A stretch of 64,000 nucleotides of DNA from assembly GCA_036674765.1 (NCBI GenBank), contig JARVKI010000001.1, positions 558,001-622,000 on the forward strand, in the 5' to 3' direction. The first letter of the stretch is position 1, and each line of letters opens with the position of its first letter. Under the pieces are notes generated by a model, which searched no databases, was not told the DNA's origin, and was given only the letters and a program-made list of their open reading frames with translations. This DNA is from Seiridium cupressi (Eukaryota > Ascomycota > Sordariomycetes > Amphisphaeriales > Sporocadaceae). Below, one piece after another: positions 45,357 to 55,840 of this stretch. Position numbers and translations under genes: made by a program.

Positions 45357-47168
45357 ATGGCTTCAGCGTTACGTTCTGTTCGTGTCGCTACGACACAGTT
45401 CTACAGTCACACTGATGTCTCAGCAAACCTAGAATTGTGTATTGCATACATGCAACGGGCCAAGAAGGCTGGGGCTGAACTGATTGTTTTCCCGGAGAGT
45501 ATGTGAAATAAACTGCTGAAAGTGAACCGTGGCTGAACAAATTCTCAGATGTCAACCGGTGTAGAGATTTCAAGACCCGAGAGTCTGCATGGGAACTATG
45601 TGAGGACTTGAGCGGCCCTTTCGTCCAGGGTTTACAAGAGGCTGCCAAAGAAGTTAAGATCATCGTTGTGGCTGGCGTAGACATCAAGGGCATAACTAAG
45701 CCAGAATGCAACATTGCCCAGATCATCATCAGCGAGAACGGCCAACTCTTATACACACACCTGAAGACAGTGCTCTGGGATTATGAATACACGCTATTCG
45801 TTCCAGGCTCGAAAGAGCTAGAGGTTACCCAGACTTCAGTAGGCAAGCTTGGCTTGTTGATGTGTGCCGATGGCATCTGTCCAGAAGTGCCTCGTGTTTC
45901 TTCGCTGAAGGGTGCAGAAATCCTATGCAACAGCCTCAACTCACGCGGCCCGGATGAAATGCGTAGCCATGAGCCTCTTCGAGCCATAGAGAACCATGTC
46001 TGGATGATTGCATCAAATACGGTAGGTGGGCCAGAAGATGCATATCCTTGGACTGGTGGCTCACAGATCATCTCTCCACGGGGTGAAACCATAGCATGTG
46101 CTGGGGAAACGGATGCCGGCATGGTGTGGGCTGATATCACGCCGTTCACATCGTTCCCGAAATACCTTAGTGGCGGCATCGGATCTCTCGACGACTTTAG
46201 GCGGCCTGATCTGTATCATGAACTCCTGAAGCCAATGAACACCCATGTCGCTGCTACCATGTATGGCCCGATAGCCAATGACACGCCCAAAAAGCCACTC
46301 CAGGTTGCCACCCTACAATTATCGTGGTACCATTCTACGCAATGGACTGTCTCAAGGACGCTTGGGCAAATCACCTATGCTGCGTCACGTGGCACTCAGC
46401 TTGCCGTTTTCCCAGAACTCTGGTGTTTCAAGCGTGATGAGGTGGCAGCAGATCCTCTAGCGGCAGCTAAGTTCTCAGCGAGTCTACTAGAGATGATCAT
46501 GACGGCCGCATCAGAGAGTTCCATATACGTGGTCGCTAACCTAGTCGAGCACGAAAAAGGCAGATTCTATTCGACAGCCTACCTGATCAACAGCGAGGGC
46601 AAAATCTCAGCCGCCTACCGGAAAACACACCTCGGGGAAAGCGAGCGCGCCTGGGCCACACCGGGTGATGATCTGGTGGTAGCTGACACGCCGATCGGCC
46701 GGATAGGACTGATGATTGGTAACGAGGTATGGCTACCGGAAGTGTCGCGCATTCTCACGCTGCGCGGAGCTGAGATCGTCGCGCACCCGGCGGATTGGGA
46801 TAGGGTGGAAGCCGCCACTATGGCTGCTGTAGAGCGTACCGAGGAGAACAGAACCCATCTGGTCTCATGCGCGCGGACCGACAATCCAGCAAAATTTGGC
46901 AGCCAGATTGTGATTGCGGACCGTTTCAGGTTTGGACAAGTGAGTGCTTTCAACTCTACTGCATCTCTAGGGCAATGCTGACACGATATAGTGCATAGCA
47001 CTGATGCGGTATCCGACTGCTATCTGGTCAAGAACTGGGTTCGAGGAGAACATTTTCATGGAGCTGGACTTGATGGATTCGCACAGTAAGATGATGGGGT
47101 TCAATTTGGACCCAGTGGCAACGATGCAGCCGTCGTTATACCAAGTATTCGTAAAGGCGCATCCGTAG
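45357..47168 (+). CDS. Tandem nitrilase-superfamily (carbon-nitrogen hydrolase) protein
   Basis: Two carbon-nitrogen hydrolase domains in one 569-aa chain. Exons 45357-45498, 45549-46939 and 46992-47168. Domain 1 (about residues 6-275) has the Glu of ELIVFPEN, the Lys of LYTHLKTVLWD and the Cys of GLLMCADGICPEV, a complete Glu-Lys-Cys triad. Domain 2 (about 305-569) keeps Glu (LAVFPEL) and Lys (AAYRKTHL). At the nucleophile position it reads GLMIGNEVWLPEV, with no Cys. So only the first half should be catalytic, with the second probably structural, replacing a partner subunit. No signal peptide, so cytosolic. Likely acts on an amide or nitrile; substrate unknown. The last exon is in phase and ends QVFVKAHP. 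Confidence 0.85.
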
Positions 47169-47806
47169 ATGAAGATTCCGGCATGGACCAGCGTAATCTA
47201 TAAATCTGCAGTCTCAGGATGTATCATGACTTCGGATCTTGAACTTCAAAATCACATCACAAATTGTCATGCGGCGACAGGAAAAACTTCAAATCTGCAA
47301 GAGAGATAGGTTGGGATTCTCTTTCTCGCGGATGTTAGCCCTGGACTATTTGCAAACTTGAGCTACGGCCGGCGGAAAGCTGTAATTCAAATCAAAAAGG
47401 CTGAACGCTGAATGGAAACACTCGTAATCGAGTTCAAATTTCGATTCTACTCGTTAAGTCATTTGTCTACCCCAGTACCACTGCCTGTCATCTCTTTATG
47501 ATATTCGTGAAAGAACCGTAGGCGACTGCATCGACCCCCGAGGCGCGAGACCACTTCACACCTCCAGTCCTAGTGGCAATCCTCGCGATTAGTCCCGGAC
47601 CCGCGGCATGAACTAAATGAGGACAACCTCTTTCTGCTGTTAGGTTCGTCTCGACCCTAAGACAGCGTGTTTCGACGTATCGCGGGGGCAGATTGAGTTT
47701 TCCAGTATCAGTGGGCCATCAGATGGCGAACAACCAGGGAGCTTTCGTGTTGAGTTTCCTTGTTTATTTTCTCATGACGATAATTGGATTTCCTTCATAA
47801 GACATC
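47169..47806. other. Intergenic stretch, no gene seen
   Basis: Lies between the 3' ends of the convergent nitrilase and sugar-permease genes. No gene or repeat recognised. Confidence 0.5.
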
Positions 47807-49518
47807 TCACTCCAGATGAGCCGATTTCGTATCCGACTTCTCGGCAAATTCCTGAGGAAGGGCGGCTGGCCGATTCTTTGCGAATCTCACGGTAGCCCAC
47901 GGGGACGGAGAATCCTTGAACATGAGATCGATCTCTTCCAAGTTCCTTCCCATTGTCTCTGGGAACAGGAAGAAAACCGAGACAGGAATGCAAGCAGAGA
48001 TAACGGCGAACACGATGTAGTACTGCCATCCAATGGTGTTGATGGCGACGGGAGTTACCATTGCGACAACAAAGTTCCTGCGCCAGTTAGTAAGAATCGG
48101 GGGTAACGTGAAAATTGCTAACTCACCAAAGCCAATGGTTTGCCGTCGAGATGGAGGACATTGCCATGCGTAATCTGATGGGCGCAATCTCTGTGCAGTA
48201 GAGGAAGTTGGCACCCAGGAATCCAATAGGAACAAACATGTTGTAGAGGTAGATGAAGCAACCAGCGGCAATCTGGGCGCCCTTGTTGTCCTTGGGGAAC
48301 GAAGTAGTAATCGCCAGAGAGACCATGCAGCATGCCATGCCGAAGCCAGAGATCATGAAGACGGCACGTCGCCCGAATCTGTCGATCGTGAAGAATGCAA
48401 TAAAGGACGATAGGAACTTCCAGGTAAGAGCTCCACCTGACAACACTCGGGACAACTCTGCACCTAGACCGAGATTCTGTTGGAACAGGATCGGCGCATA
48501 CACGCTGACGAGATTGCTACCTCTGTTCAGATAGTCAGTAATTGAGGGGACTGATGGTTCCAGAACTAGGTAGGGGGAGCACATACGACATCTGCTGGTA
48601 AAACTGAAGCAGGATGCAGAGAGCGAACCGATAAAGCAGCTTGTCTTCGCCCATCTTTAGCATATCCGTAAGCTTGACAGCCGTTCCAGCTGTTTCCTCG
48701 AGCGAGAACTCGATGCCAGCCACTTCCGACTGCACCTCAACAGAGTCTTCAGGAAGACCCCGCAGAGCAGAGATGACAGAGCGAGCTTGGTCGCTGCGGT
48801 TCTTGAGCACCAGCCATCTGGGAGACTCGGGGAAGAAAAAGATGGAGCCAATCAGGATCAGAGAGAAGGCGATGGAGATGGCCAACGGCGTACGCCACGT
48901 AATTGATCCGGTCTTGAACTCATAGAACCCGAGGTCGATCCATGATTCAAGGACGTAGCCAAGGCAAATGAACAGGCCAGTGAGAACGACCTGCTTTCCT
49001 CTGTCTTTGGCTGTAGATGTCTCCGACAACCAAACAGGGACAATCGAACTCAGTTGCCCAACGCCCAAGCCCAGGATAACACGTCCGACAATGAACTGTG
49101 CAAGTCCATATGAAGAGGCCTCTAAAACAGAACCGATCAGGGTGCAAATACCACCTGCGAGTCCCTGTTAGATTGGAAGGGTTATAAGACCAAGCTCTCG
49201 AAACTTACCAGCGAGGATGACCTTTCGACGGCCGAACGCATTACCGGTGTAAGAACAGGACAAGGCACCGAAAAGCGCGCCAATGACGAACACGGCAACG
49301 ACAACGCCCTGGATGGTGCTGTTCTTGCTCTTCTGGGCGCCCGTAGTGTTGACTGTATCGAGTTCGGGGAATGTCTTGACCCAGTCAGACTCGGTGAGCA
49401 GGCCACCAACTCCTGCTTGGTTGTAGCCAAACAGGATAAACGATGGGGCCACAACTAAGCCGAGCTGCAGAATAGTCAGGCTTCTGCCCGTCACGCCGAA
49501 GTGGTTGTTGGTGCTCAT
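47807..49518 (-). CDS. MFS sugar/hexose-type transporter
   Basis: Twelve-helix plasma-membrane sugar porter. Four exons, 49518-49209, 49154-48587, 48522-48127 and 48077-47807, give 514 aa. Family signatures are present: GNAFGRRKVILAG (loop 2-3), FIVGRVILGLGVGQLSSIVPVWLSE, FFPESPRWLV (PESPR), DRFGRRAVFM in the second half, and FFLFPETMGRNLEEID (PETKG-like) near the end. The junctions restore LAGGICTLIGS, QQMSGSNLVSVYAP and HWLWNFVVAMVTP. Such permeases import hexoses, lactose, quinate or similar; the sequence does not decide which. A TATA box lies about 90 bp upstream. Convergent to the nitrilase gene. Confidence 0.9.
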
Positions 49519-49607
49519 CTTCAAGTTGTTTACCGGCCTTGAACGAGATTTTGACGATCAGTTGACGACACTTCGCGTGGCCGGAACTCGTGGCCTGCTC
49601 GAGACTC

Positions 49608-49615
49608 CTTATATA
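49608..49615 (-). promoter_or_regulatory. TATA box of the sugar permease
   Basis: TATATAAG on the minus strand, 90 bp before the ATG at 49518, inside GC-rich sequence. Confidence 0.5.
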
Positions 49616-51343
49616 GGATTCTCCTCGGGGCCCTACCCAGCCATACTGATTACCGCGTAGCCCTGGGGAAGCGCATTCGGAGGACCCCGCGCTGATGTCA
49701 AGTCGGTCAGCCATCGTGGGGATACACGTTCCCACGGAGAACCCGGTCCTGAAGAGTCGGTATACGTGATGGATTTGATACGGCTAACTAGGCTTACTCC
49801 CTTGTTCCCCCAGACTGGCGAGGTCTGGCATTGCAAAATCGCGCTCAAATCAAGGGCTGCTGATTAGTGTAGTCAGGGTCGACTTGCACGAGACGCGGCC
49901 CTTTCTCGGCGTGTCTGCCCTGGCGCGATGGGTCGATGCTCCGCCCTCTCCTCCAAAACCGCAGCTAAGGAGCTGGCGGAGCTGGCGGAGCTCGCGGTGT
50001 CGCGGCCGTGGAAACGATCCATCTCTGGGAGGCGAGTTCGGCTGAAAGAGCCCACTTTAGGGAAAGAAGCGTGTCATTCGAAGTACGTCACGCACATATA
50101 ACTGGGCACGGTCGTGATCTTGGCGGCGTGTTCAACGGCTATGCGGGTTTCGATGTCCACATAAGCTTTCCAAGCTACACCAAGCCGGGCACCGTCAAAT
50201 GACAAGAAGGATCAGCATAATCCAGCTTGAGGCTCTTCCGGTGCAAAACGCCATGCGCGGTATGCAGGGACTGGGTTTTAGATTGACTGATTGACTCAAC
50301 GAATCCTGCTTGTTGGAACTATGGTGGGCCGGCTGTGGGCCTCGAGACGGGGAAGAATCGTCAGTTTTTTTAGAGGAGAGTCTCGCTCTCGGCTTTAGCT
50401 CTTCCACTATTAATACCGCAGGCCTCGCCTCATGTCACATCTACTTTTGAGCGAGACGATGCTTCCGCGGTCGGTCGTTCGCCAGCCCTAAGCGCGCTTC
50501 CATCGTATCATGAAAATTTACTCACACACGTGGGCTTGCATCGTGGACGTTCTTCGGTCTATCTCGGTGTTTTCAAGTCATAATGGGAGATGCAGCCGTT
50601 CCTCAACGATTGTATGTGCCTGGGTCGAGTCCCAATCCATACTATGCGCTGCCAATCTTCGAAATGCGTCTACCATGTCTATGGATAAGGAACCACTGAT
50701 AAGCAAATTGCGTGATGAGTGGACGAAGCATGTTAGCTTCCACATGAGGCAACACTAGCGTAAGTACGGCCATGCGTGGGAGGGCCAAAATATAGAGCGG
50801 CACTTCTTTCTCGAGACCAACCAATCGCGGCATGTATATGGCGGTCCAGCCCGGCTGTCTACAACCCTCCCCAACTAGGGCTTCCCGTATTGCTTCTCGG
50901 TTCTCGCCTCAGATGTCTGCTTCGTGTCTTGAGTCCAGTCCGTAAGAGTCTAAGCGCATACAAGCCTAGTGTTATCCACGGTCAAAAATTACAAGTACAC
51001 CCGTGTTGAGATTTTTTTTTTTTTCGATATACACCCATCGAAAGATAAAGACAATGCGACTTGCCAAATACCTTTGATATACTAGGATTCCTGTCTACTT
51101 GAGGGATTGGACGTGCGATCCTATTATGGAGTAGATATTGGTTACTTATCGAAAGCAGGCATGCCATGTCCATTATTGGGTATGGTCTGTAAAAGGAAGC
51201 TGTCATAGGCTCCGAAGCAGCATTCAGCGCAATCAACCAATCGCCCGTCACATGGTAGCAAATTTCCATATGTCCCTGCGAGTATGGCCTAGGCTTTCCT
51301 GAGACGATAGCATCTGTATGATGTTGATGAACTCGACTGTCCC
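49616..51343. other. Intergenic stretch, no gene seen
   Basis: About 1.7 kb upstream of the sugar permease, reaching the 3' end of the nucleoside hydrolase gene. It contains only short non-domain ORFs and a T run at 51011-51023. No RNA gene recognised. Confidence 0.45.
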
Positions 51344-52234
51344 TCAGCTCTTATTGTTGGTGACGACTCCAAAGTAGTGCAAGAAAAAGGCTTCAGGATC
51401 AACTTCAGCGGCGACAAAGTCACTGCCTTGGCCCTCTTCAAAACTGGTAGCCCCATTCCCCGCCTCCAACACAACGCGGCCCTGTTTCCAATGGCACAGT
51501 TCGGGTTGAAATATCATTGCGGCAGCCAGAGGATCGTGGAAGGTGAAACGTCCCTTCTTCTTGAGCCACCAGTCCCCCGAAGTTCGTAGTAGTGCCCCCA
51601 GCTGGCCAAGCTGCTGGAACAACTGCTTTTCGACTTGGTCAGCCTGTAGCGTGCAAGGTCTGGTGACGTCAAGACCAATGAAGCGATGCCTCGGTCGCCG
51701 CGTATTCAGAACTATCCCAGCAGCCGTTTCATCAACTAGCATATTCCACTCTTTCTTGTGCTTCTCGGGCCCGAAATACTTGCCGCACATGCTGATGATT
51801 TCCTGGCAGAGCGCGGGAAGCTCAGGGTCAAGGGCAAACAGCGTTCCTATGTTGCTCATGGGGCCAATTGTGAGCAGGACAACCTCGTTGGGATTCTGGC
51901 GAATTGTCTGTCTCAGAAACTCGACAGCTGTGTTCTCCTCCCTCGCTTCGTTGTGCCCCAGGTCTTTCACGTACTCGTACTGCTGGACGAGGGGCTGGCC
52001 GGCGCCCTTGAGCAAAGGCTCGCGCCGCCCCAGGTGAATTGGCACATCTGTCCGCCCGCACGCGCGAAGCAAGATCTCGGCGACGGCGGCACGTTGCTGG
52101 ACATCACCAGTCACTATCGTGATGCCGAGCAGATCGCATGCAGGATGCAGAGCCAGGTAGGCGAGCGCGAGCCCATCGTCGGGGTCGGTGCCGATATCGG
52201 TGTCAACCAGGACCTTGGTGCGACATTCGGACAT
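51344..52234 (-). CDS. Inosine-uridine type nucleoside hydrolase
   Basis: Hydrolyses the N-glycosidic bond of ribonucleosides, releasing ribose and base for salvage or as nitrogen source. Single exon, 296 aa from the ATG at 52234; upstream extension uses only a TTG. The Asp-rich calcium/ribose site is at the N-terminus (VDTDIGTDPDDGLALAYL, equivalent to the family DTDPGxDDA). GVTxxxGN is modified here to GITIVTGDV. TIGPMSNIGTLFALDP and the late FHDPLAAAMIF (His-Asp) follow. The length matches the family. No signal peptide, so cytosolic. Lack of introns is not unusual for this family. Confidence 0.92.
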   Translation of the reverse strand: MSECRTKVLVDTDIGTDPDDGLALAYLALHPACDLLGITIVTGDVQQRAAVAEILLRACGRTDVPIHLGRREPLLKGAGQPLVQQYEYVKDLGHNEAREENTAVEFLRQTIRQNPNEVVLLTIGPMSNIGTLFALDPELPALCQEIISMCGKYFGPEKHKKEWNMLVDETAAGIVLNTRRPRHRFIGLDVTRPCTLQADQVEKQLFQQLGQLGALLRTSGDWWLKKKGRFTFHDPLAAAMIFQPELCHWKQGRVVLEAGNGATSFEEGQGSDFVAAEVDPEAFFLHYFGVVTNNKS

Positions 52235-53839
52235 TTTGGGTGCTGCAACAACAATGCGACGCTGCAACTAGTGATTGATGGAGTGGGCTTAGCTTCGGGA
52301 ATAATATTGATCTTCCATGGTTTCATGCAAGAGGAGACCTGGCGAAAGTGATTATGTAGGCGAAATCTGTCTTGAGGCGTTGTTTGTCCGTTGGCAACGG
52401 CTTACCCCTCCATCTCAAATAGATCTCGACCGGATTCCCCAATTCACTTCCAACTGTCAACTTCCAAGGCCGGCGTCCGCAAGACAGTGAGCCCGCACAT
52501 TAGGCAACACGGGCTCCTCTGGTGCGTCTAATTACGCACACGACCAGGCATCTGCTCGAATAACTAGGATCCAAAAGTCGAGTCAGTCTTCAGTGAAACG
52601 ATATTGCCCCTACGTCAACGCATGCGAGCGAAAAAAGGGAAACTGGGCCAATGTGCTGAGTTTATGGCTGGCTCGACATGCAAATCGAGAACGACGTTAG
52701 TAGAAGTTTATGTCTCATCACTCAAAGTCTGAAGCTATACGATGAAGCTTCGCTAGGCTGTTTCATCGACCAAACATCACTGAGACTCTTGCAGCGTCCA
52801 ACGGACTGGTGACTTTCCTAATTGTTACGGTATCTGTCAATTGTGTATGGAGAGCGCTTGGTGAGCTCAACGCAACTGTACAGTGCAACAAAGTCGAATT
52901 CAACATGAGGTTTGAATATTGCTGCATCTCCAGACACCTAGTCTGCAGCGAGGTCCTCTCAACGGCACAATGTGATGAGAGAGCTTCTTTACAAGCACGG
53001 ATCCTAAAGTTGCGTCAACAATCCATGGTGTTTGAGGACCAATTTCAAGCAGCAATGCCTCACTGATAGCGCTGTCATGCGCTATACTTGGCCTGGTTTT
53101 GTCCGTTTGCCAATGACCAACCTCAAGTCTCCTACCCACACCGCCTAAGAGTAGGTCACACATCATGCAGCCTTATGTGGTCGCTCGATATGTGAAAAAG
53201 TGTGGAGCTATGACTTGGACAAATTGTACACCAGTAGCGGCTTTCGCAGACGTCGACCACTTCCCGCACGAGCCAGTATACAATCGATGTGATGGACCAA
53301 CACCACAGGACTGAAGAAGACCAGTCACACTATAGCCAGGTAGATCTATGTTCCTGGCTTATTTTCGAGGACTCTTTCCCAACCTACCGTTCTAGTCATC
53401 GTTTTTGATTATCTGTCACATTTAGTCCCGAGTAGGCGGCACCCATTACCCGGTCGTTGGAATCCAGGATCCTCTCAGATCCGCCATGGCCTACCGTTAC
53501 ATAAGCCCCCGCCATCAAGGCAGACGCTGAGTTCTTCAGCAAAAATGCAGTTTGATATTATTTCTCCACCGGGAGTGACTTTATCTGATATCTTGATGTG
53601 TATCACAGTTGTACATCACAACAGTGTGGCAGGCACGTGACCCGCTGCTCCCGCTGCTGCCTTCAGCCTACTTGAATCTTGTACGCGGCCAGTTGACGTC
53701 GCTTCTTCAACATCGTCCTCGAATTTGAGCATTGTTCTTCTCATTCAAGAAGACGCATTCTTTGCTAGAGTGAACATCTTTTTTTTAAACTTACCCTCAC
53801 GTTGTACTTCTTTTGGCATTATCTAGACTTTCACCTGCG
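52235..53839. other. Intergenic stretch, no gene seen
   Basis: About 1.6 kb between divergent genes. Short ORFs only (for example 52809-53066) without domain-like content. It presumably includes both promoters. Confidence 0.45.
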
Positions 53840-55130
53840 ATGGCACAAACATCCCCCAAGGATCCGATCCCGACCTATCAAATCGACCTCTCGCGGCCGC
53901 CAGAGACACGCTATGATGAAATATCAAGAGACTTCGGTCCCCGTATGCGTTCGCTCCAGGTGCTATTTGACGAAGTACTAGCCACGTCCTTGCCCATCGC
54001 CATCCTTCGTCGTACTATCGCGAGAGTTGCCAGACTGCTAGTGCGCCGCGTCTACGATGAAGAGGAGATGCTAGAGCTGAAGGGCATTGCGAGAGCAACA
54101 GGTGTCGAGCTGTACCTGCTGGTGACGCTAAACAATCTCCTAGATTGTCTCTTGGGCTGCACGTCTGGAGCTGCGATGGTCAATCCATCCAAAGGCAGGC
54201 GAAAGGGGGTGTCTCCTCACCTGGATGAGCCCCGGCTGATGCAATTTCGGACATTGGACTGGGGAATGGATGGTCTAAGAGATCTCCTGATCATCCTGGA
54301 ATTCGTCGACTCCAGGACTAGTGGCTCAAAGGTCCTGGCACGATCAATTACATATGCTGGTTTCGTGGGTACGCTGACTGCGGTCCGGTGAGTGCACGTT
54401 GCTTCCTGCCACTATCTTTCTAGTCATTGACTCTGGGTTAAGGGAGGACTTGTCTCTTTCGCTAAATTTCAGGCCGAACCATGTCTGTTCGACACGCACC
54501 TTGAGACACCATCAGCTGATGGTCCTTCTTGGTCGTCGAAGATCGGTTGGCTCTGTCCTGCGTTCGACAATTCTGGATACTCAATTTGATCCGGATGATG
54601 CAGCCAGAGTGCCTGGGTTGATTGAGCGTGCAAACAAATTGGCTGAAATCCAAACAGCTCCATGTTATCTTATTCTTTGTGACGGAAGTGAAGTTGCTGT
54701 GCTCGAAAAGGACTTCACAACTGGGAAGGTAAGGTTTTCAAAAGACTTCATGTTACACACGAATCATGATGTTGACCATCCCATTAATCCTAATCCGAAG
54801 GAATACTCCGACTCTTCGATGCTTGGTCATGAAGAGTGGCTTGAAGAATCCACACACCGGAAGGAGTGTTTTGAGAAGAAATGGGCGAGACACTGCAAGA
54901 AGGGTCAAACGAACAGCTTGCAGGGAGATGGCGGTATCAAATTGACCACAATAGAGTCGTCGAGTAGCCGAGGGACAAGTGCAGTATACCCCGTGGAGGA
55001 GCCGACACTTAAAAGATGGGTCCGCTCTGGTACGACGATGGCAGAATGCACACACTTCGCATGCATCATGGATCCTGGGAGCGGCCAAATCAGATGGATA
55101 CAGCGAGGTCCAGTGGCTCAGGAAGAGTAG
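53840..55130 (+). CDS. Acid ceramidase / NAAA-like amidase
   Basis: Ntn-hydrolase relative of acid ceramidase and N-acylethanolamine acid amidase, which cleave fatty-acid amides. Two exons, 53840-54387 and 54443-55130 (55-nt intron), give 411 aa. The N-terminal segment has PPETRYDEISRDFGPRMRSL. The likely nucleophile Cys lies in LLDCLLGCTSGAA. FRTLDWGMDGLRDLL, ITYAGFVGTLTAVR, SLNFRPNH and TNHDVDH follow in family order. Mammalian enzymes are lysosomal and made as signal-bearing precursors. Here no signal peptide is visible, so a cytosolic place is likely. The C-terminus extends to RGPVAQEE with little similarity to known members. Confidence 0.82.
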
Positions 55131-55840
55131 GGGAGAATGCAGATGAAATTGTGGGAATTGAGTGAGCAATTCATTGCATACCTGCCAGGGTCGACACGGA
55201 GTTAATGGTACTTTTGGAAACAAATGGCAATCACCTGAGCCTTGTGGGTTTATCGGGACCATAGCTTCAAGTTTTTACTGCACGCGCGGGCTTAGGCGCT
55301 TGGCTCAACTCCGCATAATGATAAAAGTAAATCTTCAGACCTTTGACCGCAACTTTTCTGCTGATACTTTCAACCACTCAAGCTCCCATATAGAGACAAG
55401 AAGAGAATAGACACGACGAGTAGATACCAATTTCGTAGATAAAGCCTTTTTACATTCGTTCATCGTTGCCACAGTTTAAGATAATAAGACACTGTTTTTT
55501 TGCTTATACTTTATCATGACATGCGAAAAGAGACATTCTATTGAATTGTCACCGTGCCGTGAAATCGTGTTTAACAAGATGTCGCTCGATTGACAGAAAT
55601 GGGTAGAAGATATTGGGAGAACTTACGAGGCAATCTTCTTAGTTTATGCCTTCTAATCTTCATGTTCGTAACACTTTGACTCGTTGTATGCCCGAGTTCA
55701 AGGCAAGGGTTCTGTATCCTAGTATCACTCAAGACACCCCTGGCACGCAATTCAAGTGATCGAACAAAAGGGAAACATCTCAGTTCAAAGGCCAATATTG
55801 ACACATATTTAAAACTGACCAATTTTGGCCGCTGCTCCAT
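55131..55840. other. Intergenic stretch, no gene seen
   Basis: Lies between the 3' ends of the convergent amidase and CSC1-like genes. No feature recognised. Confidence 0.5.

Noticed and set aside
31374..49518. Secondary-metabolite gene cluster
   Set aside because: FMO, SDR, permeases and a regulator are present, but no polyketide, peptide or terpene backbone enzyme occurs in the window.
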